A stretch of DNA of 64,000 nt from Malurus cyaneus samueli (Eukaryota > Chordata > Aves > Passeriformes > Maluridae), in the NCBI GenBank assembly GCA_009741485.1, contig CM019236.1, forward strand, positions 61,487,867 to 61,551,866, given 5' to 3'. Positions 48,401-56,329 of the stretch are shown piece by piece. Both the position numbers and the translations under genes were made by a program. The notes beneath the pieces were generated by a model. That model was given only the letters and a program-made list of their open reading frames with translations. It was not told the origin of the DNA and did no database searches. How positions within the stretch are numbered: the stretch's first letter is position 1; each line of letters starts with the position of its first letter.

Positions 48401-50611
48401 CCAACCGTACTTCAGCCATCATCTCACACGTAATGACTAAGGATATCGGGCACCATATAGCCTGGGACTTTGTTACAGAAAATTGGCCACTTTTAACTAA
48501 AGGGTAAGCAACAAGTTTTGGCTTCCTTTAATTTCTGTGGCACTTTGACGTCTTCCTCTATCTTGATATTTGAGCTGTAAAATTCAGGTGCAGATTTTAC
48601 TTCCAGAGATTTGTAATGTTTGTAGTGATCAATTCAATTAAGTAATGCAGGGCAGAGTTTTCAGGGGATTCAACTCTGATGAGGATTTAATGTCAAAGAA
48701 TAGGCCGTCAAACATGGAACACTTTAAAAATTAATCTGCTCATGACTGTTTCTGTGTTTTTAAGTACTCCTGGGAATTCTGACTCCAGAAGTAGGTTTCT
48801 CCACTAGGATTTTACAAGTGTGGGTGTAAAATGCTGAAGTAAAATCCTCACCTATTTTCCACAGAGAGTATGTAGAGATTGGTGGTTAGAGCATGCAGGT
48901 GCACAAGCACTGCTAGGACCAACTACAGTGTTATTCCCTTACTTAAATCTTAACCCATCTCCAATCTAGCTGCACTGCTGCAGGTAGACTGCAGGTGAGC
49001 TTTTGGCTATCTGTCTTGAGCAAAACAAGTATTTTGACGAATGTTTGAAGACTGCCTCTCTCCTTGGCAATGGTAAAAAGCAGCAGGACTGTGACAGAGT
49101 ACATTCCAGCTGCTTTTGACGGCAGAGCAGGCCATTGTGATCCATCAGTGGCTGCACAACCAAAACCTGCCATTTGGGAACATTCATATGAGTAACTTAT
49201 TGCTAATACTAGAAAAGGCAAGTTGTAGCAGATTCGTGTCATATCAACTTGTTCTCTTTTCTGTGTTCTAAATTGATGAGAAATTTACTGGAAAATTGAT
49301 CCCTTATTTTCAAACTAGAACAATTATGCAAGTGTTTATTTATACATCACTCTCAAGATAGCAACAGAAACACCGACTTCTTAGACACATTACTGGTTAG
49401 ACTTTCTAGCTCAGTTTGGCTACACGGACTTAGAGAGATAGTCTGTTTCAGGCAAAGAATACATGTTACCAAATACCAGATTTTATTTGGAAATAAAAAT
49501 AAAGGGTAATTACTGTACTTACTGTGTTTCAAATATCTAAATTGAATGTTAGAAGTAGTTCTTTTAAAAGAGGGAAAAGAGTCCACAATTGCAAACTTCA
49601 GCTCAGTTGGTATTTGCAATATAGTAAGTAATAACTAAATAGCGTGTTTTCAAATGAGATGAACTTTAGTGTATTTGCTAACATGCTGTTTGAAGGACCA
49701 TTATCTCAATTTTACAGATATGGGCACAAATTATTGCATGATGTATTAAAAGTCATGGGAAGATTTGTCAATACAGATGTACAGATCCAAGAGGTAAACC
49801 AGAGAACCATTTAGTCTCAACTTTACTGCCAGTTTGTAAATATAAGTTTTTGTTTTTTAAAGGGATCATTGAATGTAATGTTGATGTGTTGCAAATGTTT
49901 GGAGCAGAGTCTCAACAAATTCTATCAAAACTGTCTCCTTTTTCTCTATAAAATTTCTATGTAGAGACAATCTCTGCCATGATGTCTACTGAAAATGTAC
50001 CAATAGTTGTGCTTCTGGCATGTTAAATTTTCATACTGACATCTGTTTAATTTCTCATATTGTTCATTCACAACTACTCCCATATATTTCTTTACTATTC
50101 TTCAGTCCTCAATCTTCTCTTTTGCCTATTAGACTGATGAGAAAGATTTCTTGTTCTGTGATTGTAGAACAGGCAGCTCAAGAGGATTCTACTACCCAGC
50201 TAGTCCTAGACAGTGTGGTACCACCAGTACCAGTGAAGTTGACTGCATTTGAAAGGATTTTTAAAGGAACAGCAAAAGGGCACATTCTTGATATGTAAGG
50301 AGCTTTCTCACCTTAGTGTAAATCAGAAACCTTGCCCCAACCCCCTTTTAGTCTCTGTTGTCTGCCCCTTCTCTGTGCACTTCTGTCTAAAGCACCTGTC
50401 AGGCACATAGTTGCTTGCTTCAAGTGAAGTTATGTTAACTAATGTTAAAAAGTGTTTATTTCTTCAGCTGCAGGTTTTTTATAATGCTACTCTGGAAGAG
50501 GATGAGAGAGAGGCTATTACTCTGCTACTGGAATCTGCAAAACTTGAAAATATTGAAAGGAGAAAACTACTAAACCATATTGCCAGCTGGCTAGAGAAAA
50601 ATATAGATTGA
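16356..50611 (+). CDS. LVRN: Laeverin (aminopeptidase Q), M1 zinc metallopeptidase, 20 exons, frame broken in exons 1, 5 and 13
   Basis: M1-family zinc aminopeptidase, expected to be a type II membrane ectoenzyme that trims N-terminal residues from peptides. Laeverin is best known from human placental trophoblast; its role in birds is unknown to me. Twenty exons total about 2,864 bp (~954 codons; human is about 990). The LVRN assignment, rather than ANPEP or ENPEP, rests on close matches to recalled human laeverin: [65 protein letters not shown] and GSDKEW. Domains in order: short cytosolic tail, membrane anchor, M1 N-terminal beta domain (exons 1-4), catalytic domain (GGMEN and HEIGH in exon 5; third zinc ligand NEG in exon 6; catalytic Tyr at the end of exon 7), then beta-sandwich and helical C-terminal domain (exons 10-20). 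Phases agree at every junction. As written the frame is interrupted in exons 1, 5 and 13, by sequencing error or early gene decay. Splice coordinates in exons 2-20 should be exact or nearly so. Confidence 0.93.
17703..17945. repeat. CCTTTT-type polypyrimidine tract
   Basis: About 245 bp of almost uninterrupted C and T on the + strand, mostly degenerate TTTTCC hexamers, with a C10 run near 17,892. It is the longest strand-asymmetric tract in the window. The mirrored Lys/Arg/Glu open frame on the minus strand is an artefact of the repeat. Confidence 0.92.
18447..18483. repeat. Poly-T run (37 T)
   Basis: An uninterrupted T run followed by GAAG. It may be the reverse of a retroposon tail, but no element body was recognised beside it. 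Confidence 0.9.
22045..22187 (+). CDS. LVRN: LVRN exon 2
   Basis: Acceptor AACACAG|A and donor ATTG|GTAGGT; 143 bp, entered with two bases carried from exon 1 and left at phase 1. Encodes [20 protein letters not shown] and [12 protein letters not shown], the M1 N-terminal domain segment with the conserved PCFDEP motif, and ALSNMP. Intact. Confidence 0.95.
23080..23219 (+). CDS. LVRN: LVRN exon 3
   Basis: Acceptor TTTTTCTAG and donor GAG|GTAGAT; 140 bp, phase 1 in, phase 0 out. Encodes [29 protein letters not shown] and TRTERGNE; the last stretch is characteristic of laeverin. Intact. An upstream ATG-initiated frame extends into the preceding intron and is not the real start. Confidence 0.95.
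25325..25451 (+). CDS. LVRN: LVRN exon 4
   Basis: Acceptor TTATTGCAG and donor ACAG|GTGAGA; 127 bp, phase 0 in, phase 1 out. Encodes [37 protein letters not shown] and PLPKT, the end of the N-terminal domain leading into the catalytic domain. Potential N-glycosylation sites NIT and NVS. Intact. Confidence 0.95.
27618..27645. repeat. Poly-T run (28 T) before exon 5 acceptor
   Basis: An uninterrupted T run ending 19 bases before the exon 5 splice site. It probably serves as an exaggerated polypyrimidine tract; such runs are also prone to length errors in sequencing. Confidence 0.9.
27665..27818 (+). CDS. LVRN: LVRN exon 5: GGMEN and HEIGH active-site motifs, with a -1 frameshift
   Basis: Follows a 28-T tract and acceptor AATTTAG. 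The first part reads in phase with exon 4 as DLVALPDFE, to 27,690. The next bases must be read one base off to give [29 protein letters not shown] and [14 protein letters not shown] (27,693-27,707) is the exopeptidase N-terminus-binding motif; HEIGH (27,801-27,815) supplies two zinc ligands and the catalytic Glu. Length is 154 bp where 155 is needed for phase, so exactly one base is missing between GAG (Glu) and CAGGT, most simply a G. Read as written, the frame ends at TAA 27,715-27,717, before the zinc site. The 3' boundary is CAC CAG|GCATGT, an apparent GC donor. Confidence 0.9.
29187..29300 (+). CDS. LVRN: LVRN exon 6: third zinc ligand
   Basis: Acceptor TATTAAAG and donor CTG|GTGAGT; 114 bp, phase 0 at both ends. 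Begins [19 protein letters not shown]. The Glu of NEG lies 18 residues after the second His of HEIGH in exon 5, completing the M1 HEXXH-X18-E site. Ends FVEPKLSL. Intact. Confidence 0.95.
30466..30876 (-). mobile_element. CR1 LINE fragment (3' part)
   Basis: Begins agtcacagaatggctgaggt and continues with the typical avian CR1 series: GGTCATCTTGTCCAACC, CAGGGCCAC, CCAGGACAG, GGATGGAGGCTCC, TGTTTCCTGG and a CCCAGGCTGAGCAGTGCCAGC region. The AGAATGG start is the reverse complement of the CR1 3' end, so the element points to the minus strand. 5'-truncated and mutated, as most CR1 copies are. No functional ORF. Confidence 0.88.
31397..31531 (+). CDS. LVRN: LVRN exon 7: ends at the catalytic tyrosine
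   Basis: Acceptor CTTGCAG; donor AAG|GTAAAAA, followed by an A run; 135 bp, 45 codons, phase 0 at both ends. Starts [20 protein letters not shown] and ends LFDNITYSK; the Tyr of TYSK corresponds to the transition-state-stabilising tyrosine of M1 enzymes. Intact. Confidence 0.94.
31816..31841. repeat. Poly-T run (26 T) before exon 8 acceptor
   Basis: An uninterrupted T run ending nine bases before the exon 8 splice site, forming its polypyrimidine tract. Confidence 0.9.
31851..31916 (+). CDS. LVRN: LVRN exon 8
   Basis: Acceptor TGTACTCTAG preceded by a run of 26 T; donor ACT|GTAAGT; 66 bp, 22 codons, phase 0 at both ends. Encodes [17 protein letters not shown] and TRALT, the helix after the catalytic Tyr. 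Too short for simple ORF detection but unambiguous by homology. Confidence 0.94.
32045..32110 (+). CDS. LVRN: LVRN exon 9
   Basis: Acceptor TCCACACAG and donor ATG|GTACTT; 66 bp, 22 codons. Encodes [17 protein letters not shown] and THIQM, closely matching human laeverin. Intact. Confidence 0.94.
33181..33350 (+). CDS. LVRN: LVRN exon 10
   Basis: Acceptor CTCTTGTAG and donor ACAA|GTATGT; 170 bp, phase 0 in, phase 2 out. Encodes [33 protein letters not shown] and [11 protein letters not shown], the start of the beta-sandwich domain. Intact. Confidence 0.94.
34733..34809 (+). CDS. LVRN: LVRN exon 11
   Basis: Acceptor TTTGTTAAG and donor AGCA|GTAAGT; 77 bp, phase 2 in, phase 1 out. Encodes [18 protein letters not shown] and TWLDKSS. 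Potential glycosylation sites NNT (formed across the junction) and NGS. Intact; no ATG, so easily missed by ORF scans. Confidence 0.94.
36641..36780 (+). CDS. LVRN: LVRN exon 12
   Basis: Acceptor ACTTTACAG and donor AAG|GTAAGA; 140 bp, phase 1 in, phase 0 out. Encodes [20 protein letters not shown] and [17 protein letters not shown], with the GYYRVNYD motif conserved across M1 enzymes. Intact. Confidence 0.95.
37193..37266. repeat. T/G-rich low-complexity tract
   Basis: GGTTGG, TTTTGG and GTTTG units on the + strand, of the same kind as those at 8.5 and 12.2 kb. Confidence 0.75.
37370..37900 (-). mobile_element. Possible solo LTR of an endogenous retrovirus
   Basis: On the minus strand there are CCAAT boxes (reverse ATTGG at about 37,489 and 37,528), then a TATA-like GATAAAAGG (37,432-37,440), then AATAAA (37,413-37,418) about 20 bases further on. 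This compact U3-R order is known from avian retroviral LTRs. Ends and target-site duplication could not be fixed, and no gag, pol or env sequence is attached. It could also be an unrelated repeat. Confidence 0.35.
37904..37960. repeat. 29-bp tandem duplication
   Basis: Two adjacent copies of a unit starting gcctaatcctacag and ending gaggctccagt, differing by one base (CCAG/CTAG). Confidence 0.9.
39222..39257. repeat. TA/CATA microsatellite
   Basis: Alternating TATACATATATA and CATACATATATATATATA units. Seen directly. Confidence 0.85.
39447..39501 (+). CDS. LVRN: LVRN exon 13, with a -1 frameshift
   Basis: Acceptor CTCTGCAG and donor CA|GTAAGT. Reads VIPAVSR in the frame entering from exon 12. 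It must then drop to the next frame to give [11 protein letters not shown], the last His being completed by exon 14. This corresponds to human IPVIHRLQLIDDAF. The exon is 55 bp where 56 is needed; the missing base lies in the Leu codon reduced to TT at about 39,468-39,469. As written, translation stops at TGA 39,474-39,476. Confidence 0.9.
39502..41234. other. LVRN intron 13
   Basis: 1.7 kb. More than half is a CpG-rich block (39.84-40.66 kb) that contrasts sharply with the AT-rich flanks. The remainder is plain AT-rich intron. Confidence 0.75.
39840..40700. other. CpG-rich block inside intron 13
   Basis: About 0.85 kb of GC- and CpG-rich DNA with sharp borders. It contains repeated GCCGCCATT/CCGCCATT strings (YY1-like) near 40,447-40,485, many GCC and CCG triplets, and ends in an AT-rich stretch with TATAAATACTAG. 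No open frame matches a known protein. Candidate explanations are an LTR-type insertion, a retroposed CpG-rich first exon, or an internal promoter. Terminal repeats and target duplications were not identified. Confidence 0.6.
41235..41388 (+). CDS. LVRN: LVRN exon 14
   Basis: Acceptor TTTTTACATAG and donor AAAG|GTATGA; 154 bp, phase 2 in, phase 0 out. Encodes [20 protein letters not shown] and [12 protein letters not shown], start of the C-terminal helical domain. Intact. Confidence 0.95.
42298..42392 (+). CDS. LVRN: LVRN exon 15
   Basis: Acceptor TTTTAAAAG and donor GCTCA|GTAAGT; 95 bp, phase 0 in, phase 2 out. Encodes [17 protein letters not shown] and [14 protein letters not shown]. Intact. 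Confidence 0.94.
43081..43188 (+). CDS. LVRN: LVRN exon 16
   Basis: Acceptor TGCCTTCAAG and donor TACAA|GTAAGG; 108 bp, phase 2 in and out. Encodes [20 protein letters not shown] and [15 protein letters not shown]. Intact. Confidence 0.95.
46895..47065 (+). CDS. LVRN: LVRN exon 17
   Basis: Acceptor GCCTTGTAG and donor CACAG|GTGACT; 171 bp, phase 2 in and out. Encodes [28 protein letters not shown] and [15 protein letters not shown]. Intact. Confidence 0.95.
48363..48503 (+). CDS. LVRN: LVRN exon 18
   Basis: Acceptor TTCCAACAG and donor AAAGG|GTAAGC; 141 bp, phase 2 in and out. Encodes [17 protein letters not shown] and [17 protein letters not shown]. Intact. Confidence 0.94.
49718..49793 (+). 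CDS. LVRN: LVRN exon 19
   Basis: Acceptor TTTTACAG and donor GAG|GTAAAC; 76 bp, phase 2 in, phase 0 out. Encodes [17 protein letters not shown] and NTDVQIQE. Intact; it has no long ORF of its own. Confidence 0.93.
50468..50611 (+). CDS. LVRN: LVRN exon 20, C-terminus and stop codon
   Basis: Acceptor TTTCTTCAG, phase 0; 144 bp including TGA at 50,609-50,611. Encodes [31 protein letters not shown] and [12 protein letters not shown]. The last residues match the laeverin C-terminus, which ends in a short charged tail. Intact. Confidence 0.94.
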   Translation: MQVFYNATLEEDEREAITLLLESAKLENIERRKLLNHIASWLEKNID

Positions 50612-51050
50612 CTTGGAAAACAGTTTCCATTACAGTATATGTGATTCCCTATCATATTGGTACTCATTACAAGCTATAATGAAAGGTAAACCACATTTTA
50701 ATGAGTCCCGTAGTTGTCTTCCCATTGGAAAGTCTGGCTAAAATAATTCACTAAGAAAAGAAAGACATAGGAAAAGAAATCACGTTTGCATCTTCTATCT
50801 AAAATAATTTCCTGCTGACTGAGGTCTTAGAGATGCATTGCTAATAACAATCTAACACATAGACACAGTTCTAAATCCTTTGGGGATTTTTTTTCTGGAT
50901 ATCTCTCAGGTTCCACTGTGGGAAACTGCAAGCAGTTATTTTAGAAATAGATGGTCAGGAACAAAATTAAGCTAAACGAGACAAACCTTGTATCTGAGCA
51001 CCTTTTTATTGGCAACAAGAAAGCAAAATAAAAAGGAATTACCCTACTAG
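50612..51050. other. LVRN: Probable LVRN 3' untranslated region
   Basis: Sequence directly after the TGA. AT-rich with no coding signal until a candidate AATAAA at 51,027. The real 3' end is not determined; the adjoining repeat-like block may have supplied the poly(A) signal. Confidence 0.4.
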
Positions 51051-52130
51051 AGACGGCTGGAAAAGACAGAAAAGGAGGAAGGAAAATGGAAAAAGGATGG
51101 GATGAGGGGGAAGGGGGCGGGGGGGGAGACAGAGAAGAAAAGCAGGCCGTTACCACGAGCAGGACCGGGTTGTGCCGTGAAAGTCCCCACAAGGAGAGTA
51201 TGCATGCTGCTGCCTGCCAGCTCTGAGAGAGGCGCGGCTGCACCAGGCACCTCTCCCATGGTGACGGGCTGCTGGACACACAGTGAGCGGGCACTCGGGC
51301 AGCAGGTCCGCGACCTCCTCCGGAACAGTCGCGGCCAGGATTGTGGCGCCGGGCGAGATCGGAAGCAGGCAGGGTCAGACGCAAGTGTCTCAGGTAGGCA
51401 GGGACACAGAGGCACGACAGACAGCAGCTGGGTCAGGCGAAGGAGCAGGATGGGTGACACGCTGCACACAAGGCTCCGGATGGCAGCCGGCATCCTGCCA
51501 AGCGCGCAGCAGCAGGAAAGGACGATACACAGGGGCGAGTGAGGGCTGGTGGGGGCCGAAGAGACAAAAGGCAGGCTGGAGCCAGGGCAAAAATGGCAGA
51601 AAACAGGCTGGGGCAGGGTGAGGAGCAGATTTCAGCAGGCTGGAGTCAAAGTGAAACAAAAGACCTAAAAGCTTTGGCTCAAAAAGCCAAAAAGACGAGA
51701 CAAAAAGCCCCAAAGTCACCAAGCCAAAAAGCAAGTCTCAAAAAAGCCCCTCACTCAAAAAGCCTCAAAAGCAAAAAGCACAGCCTCATAACCCCCTGAA
51801 AGCTGCTTATGCAGTTACTTTTTATGGCCCATGGCTCCTCCTGACGTCTGCCTTCTGGCAGGAGACCATTGGCCCAGTCCAGCCTCTACCACTGCAGTCT
51901 GCTGGTGGAGACCTTTCACCAACCTTTTGGAAAATGCCTCTGGAGGGTACAGTGTCTTGGTTTTCCCCTACTGGCTGCTGGTCCCACATAAAGTGAAATG
52001 GTTGTCAGGCAAATTCTCCCCAGAGACAGGGCCTTCTCCCATCTTCTTGTAGTTAACTTCTGCAAGTGGCACATATACAACCCTCCCCCCACATGCCTCT
52101 GACAGCCAATGTTGAGACAAATCAAAACTA
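50985..52130 (-). mobile_element. Repeat-like block with LTR-like minus-strand promoter
   Basis: A compositional island just downstream of LVRN: purine-rich then CpG-containing sequence, then a 120-bp stretch of degenerate CAAAAAGCC repeats (51,670-51,785). Beyond that, read on the minus strand, is an ordered promoter set: CCAAT (reverse ATTGG 51,868-51,872), a TGACGT CRE-like site (51,842-51,847) and TATA-like CCATAAAAAGT (51,817-51,826). A minus-strand AATAAA at 51,005-51,010 closes the segment. This resembles an LTR with a long transcribed part, or a retroposed noncoding gene. No retroviral protein is present and ends are uncertain. Confidence 0.35.
51027..51032 (+). terminator. LVRN: Candidate poly(A) signal for LVRN
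   Basis: The first clear AATAAA on the + strand after the stop codon, 416 bases downstream. A reverse AATAAA lies at 51,005-51,010 and could end a minus-strand transcript. A later alternative, AATAAA near 52,579, is followed by GT-rich sequence. Confidence 0.35.
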
Positions 52131-52738
52131 AATTGGCTCCTCACAATATCCAAATGAAAGGTGTGTTGCATATTTGTGGAAAAAACACATGAAGAAGCTG
52201 GAATAGTTTATATTCTGTTTTGCTTGAGTTGTACAATGATCTATAATGTCTGTCTCCACTTCTATGTTTTTAAATTGCAAAAAGAACAATAATTTAGAAC
52301 AGTGCTGTGAAACATAAACTTCAGAATGGCTTCAGAGCTGTAGTGAGGAAAGGACCAAAGGATTCCTCAAATTTTAATTTGAACTGAGCAATTAGTGCCT
52401 TGTCATTCAAACTTTGTTCTTCCTTATTAGTTCTGTGTCACAATGTGTCTGCATTCCTGTTTGATTAGCATGTGTTTTTTTAAGAGACCATCCTGATTGG
52501 CTCGTCAATTTAGAGATGCTAAATTTAGCATGCTTCAGTCCCCAGGGTGGTTGTGGAGTGTGTAAACTGGATTATTTTTTGAATAAAATTTATCTAGGAG
52601 ATGATGAGCTCCTGGTGTGCAACATCTGATGGTCATTTTTATCCATGGCTTTCCATTTTATCCATGCATTAGTGTGCAACTAGTCTAAACTAACCCTTCT
52701 CGAACATCACTTTTCTAATTGCACTGAGGTGCTCACTG

Positions 52739-52840
52739 ATCACAGAATCACTGAATATGCTGAGTTAGATGGCACCCATCATTATCAGAGTCCAACACCT
52801 TTGCTGTAGATACAAGGTTAATCATCTTGCTTACACATTT
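52739..52840 (-). mobile_element. Old CR1 LINE 3' fragment
   Basis: Starts with atcacagaatcactgaatat and continues GCTGAGTTAGATGGCACCCAT and GAGTCCAACACC, the reverse complement of an ancient CR1 3' end. Diverged and only about 100 bp long. Confidence 0.7.
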
Positions 52841-53391
52841 GGCAGGTGACAGACAGAAATAAGTCCATTAGTATTAGCAAACCATATTAGCTTGTGCTTA
52901 GAAGAGGTATGGGATCCTCAGTCCATGTAATTATTTGTGGGGTAACAGTATTACAACAAAATTACTGTAGTGGTGATCAATTACCATATTATGGATCAGG
53001 AAACACTGTTATGTGTGAATGCAGGACACTAAATAAGTTAGAGTAGTGCTCCATGAAAAGAATGAAACCCACACTGTTGATACAAAGGATTTTTCACTAT
53101 CATCCTCTTAATATATATAAGAAAAAAGCAGCCATGTTGACTGCACTGAATCTCCTCTGCTCCCCATGACTGCAAAGAAAAATTGAAACTATTTTGAGAC
53201 TGCCTGAGAATCCCTTTACAGTATGGGAATTACCGACTGGTGACACAAGTTTGTGCTGGAACAACTGACCTCTTTAGCATTCAATCCAGTTAAGAATACC
53301 AAAGAAAATTGTGTGCATTCTTGCAAGTCTTCTTCAAGTTGATTGAGAAAGCAGAGGAAGTCATCAGGTCTGTGGTGAATTGCAGAGGTTT

Positions 53392-53612
53392 TTTTCATAG
53401 AATTGACAGGATGGTTTGGGTTGGAACGGACCTTAAAGATGATGTAGTTTCAATCCTACTGTCACGGGATGGGACACTTTCCACCAGATCAGGTTGCTCA
53501 ATGCACTGTCCCGCCTTGCATTGAACATGTCCAGGAATGGGATGTCCACAGCTTTTCTGGGGAGCCTGTACCAGTACTGAAACTCCTTTGCATCAGCATT
53601 TCCTGTGACTCC
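53392..53612 (-). mobile_element. CR1 LINE 3' fragment
   Basis: Begins TCATAGAATTGACAGGATGG, then TTTGGGTTGGAACGGACC and TTAAAGATGATGTAGTTTCAA, the reverse complement of a typical CR1 3' end. It continues through GGGACACTTTCCACCAGA, CAGGTTGCTCAATGC and ACATGTCCAGGAATGGG. Diverged and truncated. Confidence 0.85.
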
Positions 53613-56329
53613 CACTAGTTAATCACTGACACTGTATGCTTCATCAGGTAGGCTAAGCAAAGTTCAATAAATGTCCCATAACATTTGACCCAATGCCCAG
53701 TAGGTTCAAACCATTTCTTTCCAATCATGAGCAATCACTCCTCCTTTCTAACCAGTCTTCCAAGCTTTTGTTACTTTTTCCTTCATTCCGCTGAACAAAA
53801 CTTCTAATTTGAAACGCCAGTATGTAAAAATAACTTTAAAAATATAAAACAAGCTATTTTCAAATAAGGGCTCCTGACTGATGTCTGCTTTCCAGGGACA
53901 TTATGTATTTCAGAACTTCAGCATAGTTTTCATGCCAGAGGCAGAATGGAGAAAGTGATTGCTAGGTAAGCTGCCTGAGTAGGAACACACCTGAATCACT
54001 TCCAGAATCCACGCATTTGCACTTAGTGGCATCTATCAGTGGCAGCTCTTGCTGCTGTTGGGTAAGAGCTGCGTACAGAGGGTTGGAGAGTGGCAACTGG
54101 AAAATGTAGCAAGGGAAGAAGAGGCGCATGGGAGGGATCCAGGGCAAGGTGGGAAAGCTGCTTTATTGCAGAGAGAATTGGGGTGAAGGGAAGTTCATTA
54201 GAGATGTTTATGAGGACTTCAGGAAATTAGCTTTAATACTACTTATGGACTGTGTAGGTGTTATGAGGCATGCAATTGTGAAGATATGCATGTACGGGGC
54301 AATTTCCAGTAAAAACAGCTGTGTCATTGGTAGACAGGATACATTCAGTGGCCCTGAGTGGGAAGAAAGTAGGTATGATGCAAAAAGACCACCTTTTTGC
54401 TTTAAGTCCTGCTCTCTGCCTTGAGACTGTGGAAGTCCAAAAGTTACGCTTGTTCTGCCTGTCCTGTATGCATGTGTGACAGGGCAGCAGACTTATGAGC
54501 TGGCAAGAGTGCATGCCAAGCTGCTCTCACTAGAGAGGGAGAATTTAGAGCTAAGTAAAGGTTCAAGAGCACCAGCCAACTTCATCTCTGCACCTCCTGG
54601 CAGTTATCTTGCTGCCCCGCTTGGCTGTGCTCCTTTTCCATCCTGGCACCGCAAGAAGCCTTCCAGGCAAGCAAGGAGAACGCAGGTGGTTGTGGGGCCT
54701 GGGTGGCCAAGGCACAAGCCCCATGCAATCTGGCTGCACTGATGGCACACTGATGAGGTGGGTGGATCAGCCTGCTGCTTCTTTCAGAGTTGTTGCAAGT
54801 CCCAAAAGGGTGAGTATGGGGTAGGGAAAAGGGATGTGATCTAAAACGTAAAAAAATTCACCAAGATATGGCCTTGCCACGTACTTGCAGTTCAGTGACT
54901 CACAAAATACAAAAAGAGCTGTCATCTCTGGATCCCCTGCTCAGAGGTGCAGGGGCTCCTCCAGAGCCAGGTGTGCTGTATGGACCCACCCCCTTGGCCA
55001 AACTAATGGTACTTTGGTTCACACTCCAAAGGCAGCAAATGCCTAGAGCATGACCAGGCTAAAACCTCTCTATTTCCAATCTGTTCTCCGGTAACCCATG
55101 GAAGAAAAGGGTGACGTGTTGAGCATTAATGCTATAAACCTGAAAAATTGAACTGGAAATACAAGATTAAACAAGAATAGGAGACTCATTTGTCTGGAAC
55201 AAAGGTAGTTTTGGGTACAAAGAGTCTCACCTTAACCTTTTCCATCACTTGTAATTTGACTCTAAGCCAGCTGCTTTATCCCATAAATATGACAGACTGA
55301 AGGAACTTTCTCTGAGGTCTGTCCCTGCCAAGCAGCCAGAGGCACGGGGATGATCTCCACTGGAGCTAGGACGCCTCTAGGTGTTGCATCTTAAGGTTGA
55401 AACACCCTTTACCAGGTGCACTGGTAAGTGATCAATACTGAGACTAGTGCACACTAAGACTGTGCACTAGTAGCTTTGAAGCTTATTGTACCTTCTGTGC
55501 AGTAAATAACAGAATTAAACTATGGTAAGTAACTGCTTATTAAGCCTTCCCTGTGCCAGAGGGACAGTGAGCTGTGTCTTTTGGGGGTCACTGTCATTCT
55601 TTCAATGGATGAAACAAGGATCTGAGTGGACAGAGGGGAAGGCTGACCTTGGCTGGCTGTGGGATACCCATCCTGATGCAGGAAGAAAATAAGGTGAAAA
55701 AGCTCACATGTTGAGGTAAAAACAGGGAGATCACTCACCAATTATTTACATTGTAGTTAAGGAACGGCACTCCCCAATTTAGTGTTCCCACTGAGACTCC
55801 AAAAGACGTGCTACCTGCTCACTCCCTCCTTCCTCCTGCCAGCAGCTCATGGACAGGAGGCACAAAAAAAATCCTCAGTTGAGATGAGAACAATGGATTC
55901 CAAACAGCAATGAGGTAAGAAAACAACAGTAACGGGAACAGTGCAAATGACAGACAGTACAAAAAGGAGGCAAATGATTCACGCAGAAAGAACACTTGAC
56001 TCGTCCTTCTGCCACACTCTTGGCTCCCCTGCCCTGTCTCTGGCAATGATGTGGTGGTACAGAATAACATCCATAATGTCTATGTCCGAGACCTGCTACC
56101 TCCTGGTTATTGTAAAAACTAACCTTGTTAGGGCAGAGCAAGGACAGGGCAAAATGGACTTGACTTGGGGAATATAATTTGATTAGTTACTGTTAAAATA
56201 GATACCTAATATATGTTGTACATTAAAATAATCTTTGATAGTGAGAAACAAAACCAAAAATTAATTCATCACCATCCCCCCACCCTCGTCTTTATGCCCA
56301 ACTCTTTGCCTTCCTCTCCTAGAGGAGCG

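Larger units (their letters stand above)
41389..50467. other. LVRN introns 14-19
   Basis: Noncoding between exons 15-19. The largest is intron 16 (43,189-46,894, 3.7 kb). A tiny ACAGAATG repeat at about 43,309-43,327 resembles a CR1 tail but is too short to call. Intron 19 (49,794-50,467) contains an open frame at 50,020-50,298 with no known match, and the gene model does not need it. Confidence 0.7.

Noticed and set aside
50020..50298. 92-codon open frame in LVRN intron 19
   Set aside because: No recognised protein. Exons 19 and 20 join in phase without it, and it does not align to laeverin.
50941..51799. Several open frames of 86-148 codons on both strands
   Set aside because: They lie in the repeat-like block, overlap each other on both strands and show no family resemblance.
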